Origin: Eretmocerus hayati
Taxonomy: Eukaryota; Arthropoda; Insecta; Hymenoptera; Aphelinidae
DNA length: 64,000 bases
Assembly: GCA_029851415.1 (NCBI GenBank)
Contig: CM056742.1
Coordinates: forward strand, 82,016,748-82,080,747
Reading direction: 5' to 3'
Shown here: in pieces, positions 44,740 to 54,234 of the stretch
How the letters are laid out: each line of letters opens with the position of its first letter
Numbering within the stretch: position 1 is the first letter of the stretch
The notes under the pieces: model-generated
What the model saw: the letters and a program-made list of their open reading frames with translations, nothing else
What the model was told of the DNA's origin: nothing
Database searches by the model: none
Program-made: the position numbers and the translations under genes

Positions 44740-47700
44740 ATGGCAAGAGGGCGCAGATTCTCGAATCAAACTTCCGAGACTACGGAGAATAATTCCGAAC
44801 AAATCGCGGTTAACCAAGTTCCCGAGGAGCAAGAGGAAGCTGTAGAAAGAAACGAAACCCAAAACGACACCGAAATCGAAAATATCGGTCAGCTGAAATC
44901 AGAATATCTTGGTAGAATGCAAGGAGGTGATGTGACGGCTCGTGATACCTATGTAGCGCTCATGACTGCGGATATCGGTTTAGAGCAGCCAGGAGGGATG
45001 CACGCGGAAATCGCGATTCGCGATCTAAGCCGAGTTCTTGCAACCGACCCGGAATATTTTTCGGATAACGAAGTGACTTTGTTAGGAAGCCTAAAGGATT
45101 ATCTCGAAAATTCGCAAATAGCGACCGGTGCGAGACCCAAATTGCCAAGGGGCGACGAAGAGATACATAACCAAAACTATGCGAATTTCGGGGAAGAACG
45201 CATGAATGCGGAATCTACGCGCTTAGAGCAACCGGTTCATCCAGCCGGGTTTTTAAACCGAGGCGCTCGAATGACCGAACGAATCACTGACGACTGGATT
45301 GATCGCTCAACTCCGGAAAACGAATACGTAATGGCTGAAACAGACCCGTGGCCTCTCGTTAATGTTAATAGTGAAAACTCGCATCCTCGGGTGACGAGTG
45401 GAAACGTTCGAGTAGGTCGTTCTTCACAGAACCAGAGTTTCTGCCGCCGACTGAATAGTAAGGACGCAGTACTCGCTAGCCACTCGGCTCGTCGGACCTA
45501 CAAAGGACCTGACACCGAGCTGAGCGAAAATTGGTTCAACAATGAAAAGAGAGAACAGAATCCGAAAAGCCCCCGACTCATTAGTATGGACGCTGGATTC
45601 GCTAGTCACTCTGATCGTCAGATACCTAACAATCTTGACACTGAGTTGAACGACAATAAAATGAACTCTCGTACTAACATGATGAAGAATTGTGACCAGC
45701 CAAATTATCGAGTTGACAACGAGAAGCCACGCAATACGCGCGAATACTCGCCGAACGGATATCGATCCGATCGTCGATCTCGCGGACATATGCGTCGTAC
45801 TTATCGAAAGAATTTTGAAGACTCATGCGATGATGAGCAAGAAACAGAAAAACCGGGTCGTCTGAGGCGATCGAGACGTGACCGTTATTTGAATAAAATA
45901 AAATACGAGGATGACTTCTTGTCCTCTACTGACCCAGATGCTTCGGACGACGACAGGCTCGGACGTTACAGTAGCCGTAGCGGTGACGAAAATTACGTGA
46001 AAGATGGTAGAAATCAGACAATCAATGCAAACCAGAACGAAAAGGCGAACCGGAGTACTCGTTCATTAAACCAGTCTCGAAGGAACGGTAGTAAAGGATC
46101 GTCAAGGGAAAGCGACCGTGAGTCAAATACAAACACAAAGGTCAAACGCTTTTCTGCAAAGGACCCGGAAAATCAAGTTCTAGTTGATAGACGTCGTACA
46201 TCCAAATTCAAACTCACTCTGAATCAAGCTCTTAATAATATCATGCCATACGATGGAAATCCCGACATGTTAGCTTTCTTCTGTCAATCTGTGAGGTACA
46301 TTGTAGAGAAATACGGCCCAGACGCGGAGCCGTGGATATTGGCAACCTTGGCTCGTAAACTCCAAGGCAGAGCCGCCGAAGGTTACACTGCACGATTAAC
46401 GCAATATACTTCGATCGAAAAATTGTTGTCGGATATGACTACCCAGTATAGTGGAGTTGGCGGAGCAGATAGAGTTTTGGCAGAATTGAAATTAGTACAA
46501 CAGAGAGAGCATGAAGGTGCAGGAGACTACGGGCTGCGTGTCCAAACGCTCCACAACCGTTTGCTCAATGTGTACTACTCGGATCGAAACCTTAAAGACT
46601 GGGAGCGAGAAACTCACAAAAACAACGCGGATAACGAGGCACTGCAACAATTTATTTTTGGTCTTTCGGGAGCATTGGAACATCAGGTTAGATTGACAAA
46701 CCCTAAGACTTTACGCGAAGCCATTTCAGAAGCAGTTAATTTCGAAAACAAAACGAGCGCCCGCTCCGTATTTTCCAACATTAGTAATCCTGACATAAAC
46801 GGGGACAAAATAATAGCACTCGTGAATACGCTGGTCGAACAGAAAATGAAGGAAATTACCAAAAATACATCTCCACCAATGGAATCGGTAACGATAAATC
46901 GAACCATAGCGTCCGATGAATGTAGATACTGCCACGCGAGAGGACATTTTGAACGGGAATGCCCAAAAAAGAAAGAAAGTAAAATCTGTCGATATTGCCG
47001 AAGACAGGGTCATGATTTGAACACTTGTAAATTTCTAAACGACGCAATCGACACCGGAAAAGTCCCCGAAAATCAGTCGCAGCAACGCGATAGAAGTATG
47101 AACAGATACGGCGATCTTTCGAGTACCCCAACCGATAAAATGGCGCCAACGATGCCTAGATATAACAACGCAAGGCGCAACAACGTGAACTATAGTGGTC
47201 CGCGCCGAAACGATCGCCGGGATGATCGGTTCAATCAAAATTATAACTCGAACTATTCAGATCCCGTCGGAAACTATCAAAATCGCGATGGAAATAACTA
47301 TAATGGTCGCAATAGAAATTACAACACTTACAACAACAGGGATGCTAATCGGAATTTTCGCAGCAAATATCGTGACACATACGAAAATGTGAGTCGAAAT
47401 AGAAACTCCTATAATAACAATATGAACCGCAATCAGAACTTTGACCGGAACGACGACCAAAATGATGGTAGAAATTCTCGAGGCTATAACAACAATTACA
47501 GAGTCAATCGGAATTATTACCCCAGAAACTACAATCGTCGATATTCGGATGGGAGACCGAATTTCAACGGAAATGGTCAAAACGATAGGTTTCAGGGGCC
47601 CGCGAATAACTGGCAGAATTCTAACCGGAACGACTATCAAAACAGAAATTTCCAAGAGACAAATGATCAGAGGAACTCTAATATAGATTCAAGGAATTTC

Positions 47701-47820
47701 AATCAGGGAATGACTATGTCAAACATGGGACAGGAAAACCAACCGGTGGGAACCCCGAATAATTCTTTAAACTTCGAGGATGCTCGACACCAGGCCGCGG
47801 GGTCGAGCACGAACAATTAA
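44740..47820 (+). CDS. gag: Gag polyprotein
   Basis: The frame opens at 44554, but the first ATG is at 44740 (1026 codons). The N-terminal half is charged and disordered and contains an internal duplication of about 45 residues (two copies of a DA-x-(L/F)-ASHS...DTEL block). A capsid-like domain follows (about residues 480-690, LNQALNNIMPYDGNPDMLAF onward). Two CCHC zinc knuckles (about 728-741 CRYCHARGHFEREC and 750-763 CRYCRRQGHDLNTC) bind RNA. The tail is a long Asn/Arg/Tyr-rich repeat region. It forms the particle shell and packages RNA in this family. It is intact in this copy and is followed by pro-pol in the -1 frame via the slippery site at 47766. Confidence 0.96.
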   Translation: MARGRRFSNQTSETTENNSEQIAVNQVPEEQEEAVERNETQNDTEIENIGQLKSEYLGRMQGGDVTARDTYVALMTADIGLEQPGGMHAEIAIRDLSRVLATDPEYFSDNEVTLLGSLKDYLENSQIATGARPKLPRGDEEIHNQNYANFGEERMNAESTRLEQPVHPAGFLNRGARMTERITDDWIDRSTPENEYVMAETDPWPLVNVNSENSHPRVTSGNVRVGRSSQNQSFCRRLNSKDAVLASHSARRTYKGPDTELSENWFNNEKREQNPKSPRLISMDAGFASHSDRQIPNNLDTELNDNKMNSRTNMMKNCDQPNYRVDNEKPRNTREYSPNGYRSDRRSRGHMRRTYRKNFEDSCDDEQETEKPGRLRRSRRDRYLNKIKYEDDFLSSTDPDASDDDRLGRYSSRSGDENYVKDGRNQTINANQNEKANRSTRSLNQSRRNGSKGSSRESDRESNTNTKVKRFSAKDPENQVLVDRRRTSKFKLTLNQALNNIMPYDGNPDMLAFFCQSVRYIVEKYGPDAEPWILATLARKLQGRAAEGYTARLTQYTSIEKLLSDMTTQYSGVGGADRVLAELKLVQQREHEGAGDYGLRVQTLHNRLLNVYYSDRNLKDWERETHKNNADNEALQQFIFGLSGALEHQVRLTNPKTLREAISEAVNFENKTSARSVFSNISNPDINGDKIIALVNTLVEQKMKEITKNTSPPMESVTINRTIASDECRYCHARGHFERECPKKKESKICRYCRRQGHDLNTCKFLNDAIDTGKVPENQSQQRDRSMNRYGDLSSTPTDKMAPTMPRYNNARRNNVNYSGPRRNDRRDDRFNQNYNSNYSDPVGNYQNRDGNNYNGRNRNYNTYNNRDANRNFRSKYRDTYENVSRNRNSYNNNMNRNQNFDRNDDQNDGRNSRGYNNNYRVNRNYYPRNYNRRYSDGRPNFNGNGQNDRFQGPANNWQNSNRNDYQNRNFQETNDQRNSNIDSRNFNQGMTMSNMGQENQPVGTPNNSLNFEDARHQAAGSSTNN
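47766..47809 (+). promoter_or_regulatory. -1 ribosomal frameshift signal between gag and pol
   Basis: The heptamer T-TTA-AAC lies at 47766-47772, in the correct register with gag codons. After 8 nt a perfect 8-bp stem follows: TGCTCGAC (47781-47788) pairs with GTCGAGCA (47802-47809) across a 13-nt loop. After the shift the pol frame is open from here through the gag stop into the protease. Confidence 0.88.
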
Positions 47821-48085
47821 GCGATGGAGATACACCACAGCGGCAAGTCTCGATTAGGCTACTGGATGCAAATCATCGGAGGCACCCGGTGGTCAAACTC
47901 GAGAATGAAGTCTTCAAAAATGGTTCCCTGCGGTTCCATGCCGATACAGGTGCAGACGTGACACTGTTGAAGGCAAAATGTATCAGCGAAGGGGTGGCAA
48001 TTGATAAAAACCATATTATAGCGATCACGGGAGTTACGGCTGGGGAATGCTATACTCTAGGTCGAATTAAAATGAATCTTAGTGG
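47766..48085 (+). CDS. pol: Pol, first part: aspartic protease (cut by hAT insertion)
   Basis: The -1 frame entered at the slippery site runs through the gag stop and encodes an aspartic protease with the active-site motif DTGADVTLLKA. The hAT element inserted after 48085 breaks the frame; translation would continue into transposon sequence to a stop at 48236. The matching continuation starts at 51955, in the same frame once the transposon and one target copy are discounted. The protease releases mature Gag and Pol proteins in this family. Confidence 0.9.
48078..48085. repeat. hAT target-site duplication, left copy
   Basis: CTTAGTGG at 48078-48085 is repeated at 51947-51954, flanking the transposon exactly. 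Confidence 0.95.
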
Positions 48086-48372
48086 CAAGAGCGGATCCAG
48101 GATTTCATTTTGGGGGGGGCGGTCGCGTGCGCGCGTGTATATATATATATATATATATATACTCGCTCACATATACGCATATTTATGTACTCATGCACAA
48201 ATAAGGAACCATCTCACATATACAGTCTGCAATTAGTAGATAAAACCTTTAATAATTACTCAGCGTTCCTACGCAAATAGTGTACATAAAATGTCATTAA
48301 CAAATCATAAAAAATTATTATCGAGCAAACATTAAAAAATCATCAACGATCTGGTCTACACAACGATTGGGT

Positions 48373-49101
48373 CTACAATATAAAATCTGCTTTGCGTTGG
48401 CGCATCAAGGCATACCGATCGATAATTCGATCGATATTCAATGGAATATCCATGTGAATATGTAAAAGAGCTAGTCCAGTGAGTCTACTCTCATTCATCG
48501 TTGAACGCAGCCAAGTTTTAATTCTTTTCAGAGTAGAGAAACTTCTCTCTGCGCTTGCAGATGAGATAGGCAGAGTGATGAAAATCTTCAAGAGAGTATG
48601 AATGATGGGGAAAATGTCTTTGTCACATGACTTGAAGTATTCGATTGCACTTTTCGAATCATCAGAGCCTTCCCGTTTCCACTTCATCTGCCACACATCT
48701 AATTCTGACTTTAGCATTTTATGCATGAGGCTGCCAGGCAAATCAAAAAATATATTATATTTCTTGACCAGAGCTGAGATAGATGTCTTCGTTGCAGATT
48801 CATTTTCAAGGAATTTTTCATCGGGAAGCAGAATGAACAAATGATAAAGTTCGATAGTGCTCGTCGAAAATCTTGATTTTAAATCTTCTATAACATTATC
48901 AAGAATTGGTACATATATAGACCGTCTATAATATGTCATTGCATCTTCCCCCGGATGATTATCTCTATAAGTTTGGGTACGACACGTCCGAGGCACTGTT
49001 ATATCGACGTTCATCTCCATTGCCAAAATGAGAATTTCCTCGAATAAAATTTGAAATTCAGCTTCAAAATTTTGTCGTTTACCATTGAGAATTTTCATCA
49101 C
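48373..49101 (-). pseudogene. hAT transposase, C-terminal part
   Basis: 242 codons that continue the upstream transposase frame after a frameshift in an A-run at about 49139-49151. Near the end the typical hAT dimerisation motif is visible (SSASAERSFSTLKRIKTWLR, then a MNESRLTGLALL block). In the family this domain joins transposase monomers. It ends about 290 bp before the transposon terminus. Confidence 0.92.
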
Positions 49102-50809
49102 ATCTGCCAGAAGATCTTCGGCTGATTCTACATCGATGTTTTTTTTTTTGGAAGTATAAACTCAGAGGGCGCGTGCAAGTTAGAGTATCAGATAAACAAA
49201 CTGCTGATACTATGAATTCTGAGTCAAGAAGAGAGAGTTTCAAGGACCCTGCTTTGGATGCAGTTGACGGATCCCGCCACAAAGATATGTCATCAAGTGT
49301 TGAAACAATTGTTGGTAATAATTCTCTGAATTGCATAACGCCGTCATGTCGCTCCCCCCATCTTGTTTCGCATAAACCACAAAGAGCAACTTTAAGTGAA
49401 TTCTTCAGAGAATCACTCCGTTTTGCTGAGGCCTTGAAGAATCCTATAGTAGACTTCATGTGAGCAACTGCGTTTCGAACCCCTCGAACTGACGATGCCT
49501 TGGATATACTAAGATTCAGCATATGGCTATGACATGGCGAGTACGATGCATTTTTGCATTCTTGTTTAATCACTGATACAGCTCCGCATGTTTCGGAAAT
49601 CATAACGGAGCAGCCATCCGTTGTAATTCCCACACATTTTTCAGGATCCAATCCTAGATCTTTTAGCGTTTGAATGACTATTGACCCCAAGCAAGATCCG
49701 GTGATCTTCAGCTCTGCATTCGTTTTTGTTCCAGGTGGATTTAACTTGCGTGCTGCTTCAAACAAATCTACAAATTTTACAAAATCTTCGTGAACTGTAT
49801 TCTGGTATACGTATCTTAATATGAGTGTCATTTGAGATATTTGGGATATATCTATGGTTTCGTCGAAGATGGGGCTATAGAAATCGGCTTCTTTGATTCG
49901 AGGTATAATTGTATCCAGAATTTCATCCCCACAACACTGAATCAAGTCATTTTGTGTAGTCTTGCTGGTGTACGAAGCATTGGCTGGAGCACTCTTGATA
50001 CGTTGGTCTAGTTCTACATCACCGCAGTTGATTCGGAATTTTAATAATTCTTTAAAGTTGCCTTGATTAGTACCTGACTCAAAATCAAGAGAACCATCAT
50101 CTCGGTGCGCACGAAATGCAATATTTTGGCGACCTAAGAAAATTGTATTTTCCACCATACTTTTGAGATGTAGTCTGTTCTTTTGAACTTGCTCACGTCT
50201 CTGATCACTAATTTGATTTACTACATTCTTTGTTGGATTTGCAAATGAATTCAAGAAATACATCGCGGCAGCAACAGAATTCTTATGATAGTCGGTCTGT
50301 GCGTGTTTCGAAAGATCACCGGTAGCTCCCATGACTTTAGCGAAGTTTTTCAGCGGCTGTGTAACCAATTTTTCTAGGAGCACATTCTTGCAGAAACCTC
50401 CCATTCCAGCATTCACAAACAAAGAACAATATTTGCAAAAATATCCTTGTTTAGCGTGAGAAAACACCAGCCAACTGTAAGAATCGAGATGTTTGTGGCT
50501 TGCAAATCGTCTCTCTAATTTACCTAATTTCATGTGTTCTGAGAACGGAAATTTGTAACCTCTTGGAGGAATCCATGGATTTGACAGGAGATTTCTTTTC
50601 ATGAAATCATCCGGAGACTTTTCTAAATAGTCACCAACATCGTACATCTGAGAGTGGCCAAATTGACGATCGCATGACGTAACATCAACCAAACTTCGTT
50701 CCTTAGTTTCATCATTTCGTGAACTGCTGACAACGTTTGACTTTTTCATTTCTGAAAGCAACGATTTAACATACATTGAATGATTCTTGAATTGAGATCT
50801 CAAATGCAA
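49079..50809 (-). pseudogene. hAT transposase, main part (TTF zinc finger, DUF4371)
   Basis: 576 codons including a TTF-type zinc-binding region (about residues 75-170, with FCKYCSLF and later His residues) and the DUF4371/RNase H-like catalytic region (DETIDISQISQMTLILRYVY and GITTDGCSVMIS). It resembles the ZMYM1-like hAT transposases that are abundant in arthropods. The last 20 codons are out of frame, past a homopolymer run, where the C-terminal ORF takes over. Upstream exons lie at 50835-51110 and 51185-51349. The enzyme cuts and rejoins the transposon ends; this copy is probably dead. Confidence 0.92.
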
Positions 50810-50866
50810 TCGATATCACCATTCAATCGTCATATCAAATCTTACCACATCCGAGTGTTGGATCCA

Positions 50867-51100
50867 AATCAGAATTTTGCGAGGCTACATATAGATCATT
50901 ACCCTCAGCGATTGAAATCGGCTGTATATTTTCATTCTGCGCAGTTGTGCAGCAAGGTGTTTCTTTCATGTCATATTGGGTGTCACCATCATTCGCAAAG
51001 TTTACAAGGTTCTCTTTATCCTCAATATTTGCAGACCTTATTGGATTGGCATAAGCTCCGGGGTCTGGCAACGAAAAGTCAGTTGCGATGAGTGGATTTG
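50867..51100 (-). CDS. hAT transposase, predicted second exon
   Basis: An open frame with motifs PNSNPLIATDFSLPDPGAY and IEDKENLVNFANDGD, ending at a donor-like TGTG|GTAAGATT near 50867. It is polar and probably disordered, as is usual for the N-terminal region of these transposases. The acceptor is uncertain. Confidence 0.45.
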
Positions 51101-51184
51101 AATTGGGCACTCACGGCGAGTCAACAGAATCTTTCAACATTCGTTAATATTTGTACTTTTCACATATGCTGAAAAGAAACTCAC

Positions 51185-51349
51185 CAGTGCAAGCTACTTC
51201 TGCCTTGGCGCTACTCTGTAGTTCTGCTTTATTTTCATATCGTACAGGAGAAAAAAATCAGTCAGCTTCACACGTTTTGTTTCTTTCTTTTGACCTTCCG
51301 TATCAAGCTTCCTTTTGCTCGAGCTTCTGTGCACTGGACGATTACTCAT
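51185..51349 (-). CDS. hAT transposase, predicted first exon
   Basis: ATG at 51349 starts a 55-codon open frame rich in basic residues, with nuclear-localisation-like clusters (SSSKRKLD and KETKRVKLTDFF). It ends at donor ACTG|GTGAGTTTC at 51185/51184. The KRVKLTDFF-like block is typical of the N-terminus of TTF/ZMYM-type hAT transposases. Confidence 0.6.
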
Positions 51350-51946
51350 TGTCTAAAATATCACTTCACACATCACACATGCAATTTTTCACCTTTTGAC
51401 AACACTAATTGACATAGAAAATTTGTATAACGAATACTAAACATTAATTTGAAGAGCTATAGCAGCTGACTCATGCTCGGCAACGACCGACGACGGTAAA
51501 CAATCGGCTCATCCGATCTCATTATACTCACACAGCATGAATAGTATGAGCTACGAAAACAGGTACCAAGAAGATGCCATCCTTACCTACTCAGTGGGCA
51601 AGGCTACCCAATGGAGATAAAAGAGATTACTACTTGGAACGCTAAGCGCATTACGCCTGGTTCAATTCAAGTGGCTGGATAATGAGGGTCGAATGACATT
51701 GAAAGTTTTGCAAGAACAGGTGGTGACGAGCATGAGTTGGGCCGCTCATAATCCGCTTATACGGGCTAAAATTTAAAACTCTCTTGACTTGTCCACACAA
51801 GTTTCCAAGTTTGATTTACAAACTTATACAATCTCTTTGAAAATTCATGCGAAGGGAACAATTTTGGGGGGGGGCGAATCGATACTAAAAAGTGGTTTGG
51901 GGGGGGCGATCGCTCCCTCGCCCCCCCCCCCCGGAATCCGCGCTTG

Positions 51947-51954
51947 CTTAGTGG
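51947..51954. repeat. hAT target-site duplication, right copy
   Basis: CTTAGTGG, identical to 48078-48085. Confidence 0.95.
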
Positions 51955-53617
51955 GTTAGATTGTGATGTGCACGTAGTGCCAAACGATTTTGCAATTAAT
52001 ACGGATGGTCTCCTGGGGTGGAGAGAATTCGAAAAGCACGGGGGAATAATCGATGCAAAATTAAAATGTCTTAGATTTGGGGAATTGAAAATACCATTTG
52101 TGGAAGAAGAAAAGTTTAAATTGCCTCCGAGGACTATGCAAGTGATTCATGCTCGAGTTAGAAATGATGAAGAAGTGGGATTCGTCGGGCTACAGGATTT
52201 GGGCCCGGGTATTTTGTTCGGAAATTTTGTTACAATAAATAATGGGGGGAAAGCTTATGCAATGTGTATTAATACTAATGACGAAGAAGTCGAAATTGAG
52301 TCACCAGAAGTTACATTAGAACCTTGCGAGACTACGGAACCAAAAGGGGATATTTTTGATTTGGAAGAAGAAGAAAAAGAAAGAGAGCTTGAAGAACGAG
52401 TCAATATAATGAATTTCGGTACCAAAGAAGTAAAAGATCGCGTAACTCGCATTTTCGAACTAATTGATCCAAAAACTTTAGAGGGGCTGAATGATGAAGA
52501 AATTCAACATATTAAGAAACTTATTAGTCTACGACCACATGTCTTCGGACTACCAGGAGAAAAATTGAAGACTACCCATCTACTTACACACAAAATAGTT
52601 ACTACTACCGACATACCAGTGAAAGCAAAGCAATACAGATACCCTCCTGAGATAAGGAAGGAGATGATGAAGCAAGTCAATAAATTATTGGAAGACGGAG
52701 TACTGGAACCTTCAAACTCACCATATTCGAGTCCGTTGTGGATAGTACCAAAGAAACCAGGGCCGAACGGAGAGAAAAAGTGGCGCTTGGTTGCAGATTT
52801 CAGAAAATTGAATGAAATCACGGTGGAGGATAACTACCCCCTACCAAATCCAACCGATCTGATCGATCGCATATCAGATGCAAAATATATTACAGCTATA
52901 GATCTGAAATCCGGATACTTCCAGGTCCAATTGCACCCCGAATCGTCTCCTTTAACAGCCGTGAGAACACCCGAATCCTTGGTCCAGTTTGCCGCCCTTC
53001 CGATGGGTCTAGCCAATGCAGCCCCGGTATTTCAGAGGTTAATAAATCTCACCTTCGGGGCATTGTTACATGATGTAGTAGAATGCTATTTGGACGACCT
53101 GTTAATAGCTAGTAATTCGCTGGAAGAGCACTTCACAAAGTTTAGTAGAGTCCTGAAACTGTTAGACGAAGCTAACTTAACAATAGAACCAAGCAAATGC
53201 CAATTCTCACAAAAACACGCGAGCGTTCTAGGACATTTAGTGGGAAATGGGGAAGTTCGCCCAGACCCCAAGAAGATCGAAGCTGTCAGCAAATACCCTG
53301 TTCCTACAACTACTAGGAAAGTTAGACAGTTCCTGGGGTTGGCATCATACTATCGCAGATTCATCAAAAACTTCGCTGAAATCGCTCACCCGGTCCACCT
53401 ATTGCTGAGAGGCGATACAAAATTCTATTGGAAGATAGAACAGCAAGAAGCATTTGAGAAATTGAAGGACGCACTGTGCTCATACCCAGTGCTTAGATCG
53501 TTTGATCCAGAGCTTGATATATATATAGTGACGCATCAAGATTTGCCATCGGCGGTCTGCTGGGCCAGAAAAAGGGCAGAGAAGAGTACGTTTGTGCGTA
53601 TGCTAGTCGGGCCCTAA
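51955..53617 (+). CDS. pol: Pol, second part: reverse transcriptase
   Basis: Continues the protease frame after the hAT element. Landmarks in order: the end of the protease, a Glu-rich linker (DLEEEEKERELEE), then RT blocks KKWRLVADFRKLNEITVEDN, AIDLKSGYFQVQL, LPMGLANAAPVFQ, catalytic YLDD at 53087-53098, and QFLGLASYYRRFI. The frame is broken by a small indel near 53530-53535, where the first RNase H aspartate should be, and then runs to an unrelated stop at 53617. RT copies the element RNA into DNA in the particle. Confidence 0.96.
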
Positions 53618-54234
53618 AATTGTCAGAAACACGTTTTTCTACTTTTGATCGAGAGCTCCTAGCTATAGTATTTTGCGTGGAAAGCTTCAGAAACTTCATC
53701 TATGGAAAGCACTTTACATTCGTCTGCGATCATCAACCATTGGTCTATTTGAACAAGACAAAGAAGCTTGATCTTAGGTTCAGCAGGCTTAAAGCCGCGT
53801 TGCGCAATTACTCCTTTACGGTGGTTTATTCGCCTGGAAAGAAAAACCAGGTCGATGGTCTTTCAAGGAATCCTGTATTGAAAGAAGGAGAGCTAGACCT
53901 CGAGCGTCCTTTAGCAGAACTGTACAGGCCAGCTGAAGAAGAAGAAGAAGCAGAAGAAGAGGCAAAGCGTAATAAAGCCCAAGTATTGGTCGTAACAAGA
54001 GGTGAAAAGCGGAAGGCAAAAGAATTAGAAGAGCAACCACTTAATAATATCATTGATTGGGACAACTTGAAGAAAAGGAAGAGGGATGTCGATTTTCCAG
54101 ACGATCAATCAGATGTTTCTTTTGAAGAAATATCCGACGAAGAATGGAGTGGCACTCAGAAAACAAAGAAGCAGAGGGAAGCTAAAAAGCAGTTGGTGAA
54201 AAGGGAAGACATTTTCCAGGTTGGAATATGTTAA
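53536..54234 (+). pseudogene. pol: Pol, third part: RNase H and acidic/basic linker
   Basis: The RNase H frame is open from just after the indel (CAYASRALKLSETRFSTFDR onward). It keeps the later acidic residues (RELLAI, CDHQPL, QVDGLSR) but lacks the first catalytic Asp block because of the small deletion near 53530. A GAA-repeat-encoded Glu-rich linker follows, then a basic/acidic tail ending at TAA 54232-54234. The next ORF starts within the last bases (ATGTTAA overlap), in the -1 frame. RNase H removes template RNA during reverse transcription. Confidence 0.9.

Larger units (their letters stand above)
48086..51946 (-). mobile_element. hAT DNA transposon nested in pol
   Basis: A 3861-bp element with 16-bp imperfect terminal inverted repeats: CAAGAGCGGATCCAGG at the left, and CAAGCGCGGATTCCGG as the reverse complement of the right end. 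It has 8-bp target duplications (CTTAGTGG), the hallmark of hAT elements. It encodes a minus-strand transposase split by one frameshift. Homopolymer G/C runs lie just inside both ends, and a (TA)n run near 48140. It inserted after the retroelement, into the protease-RT region of pol. Confidence 0.96.

Noticed and set aside
47257..47655. Minus-strand ORF rich in Ile/Val
   Set aside because: Shadow of the Asn/Arg/Tyr-rich Gag tail; its hydrophobic composition follows from the opposite strand.
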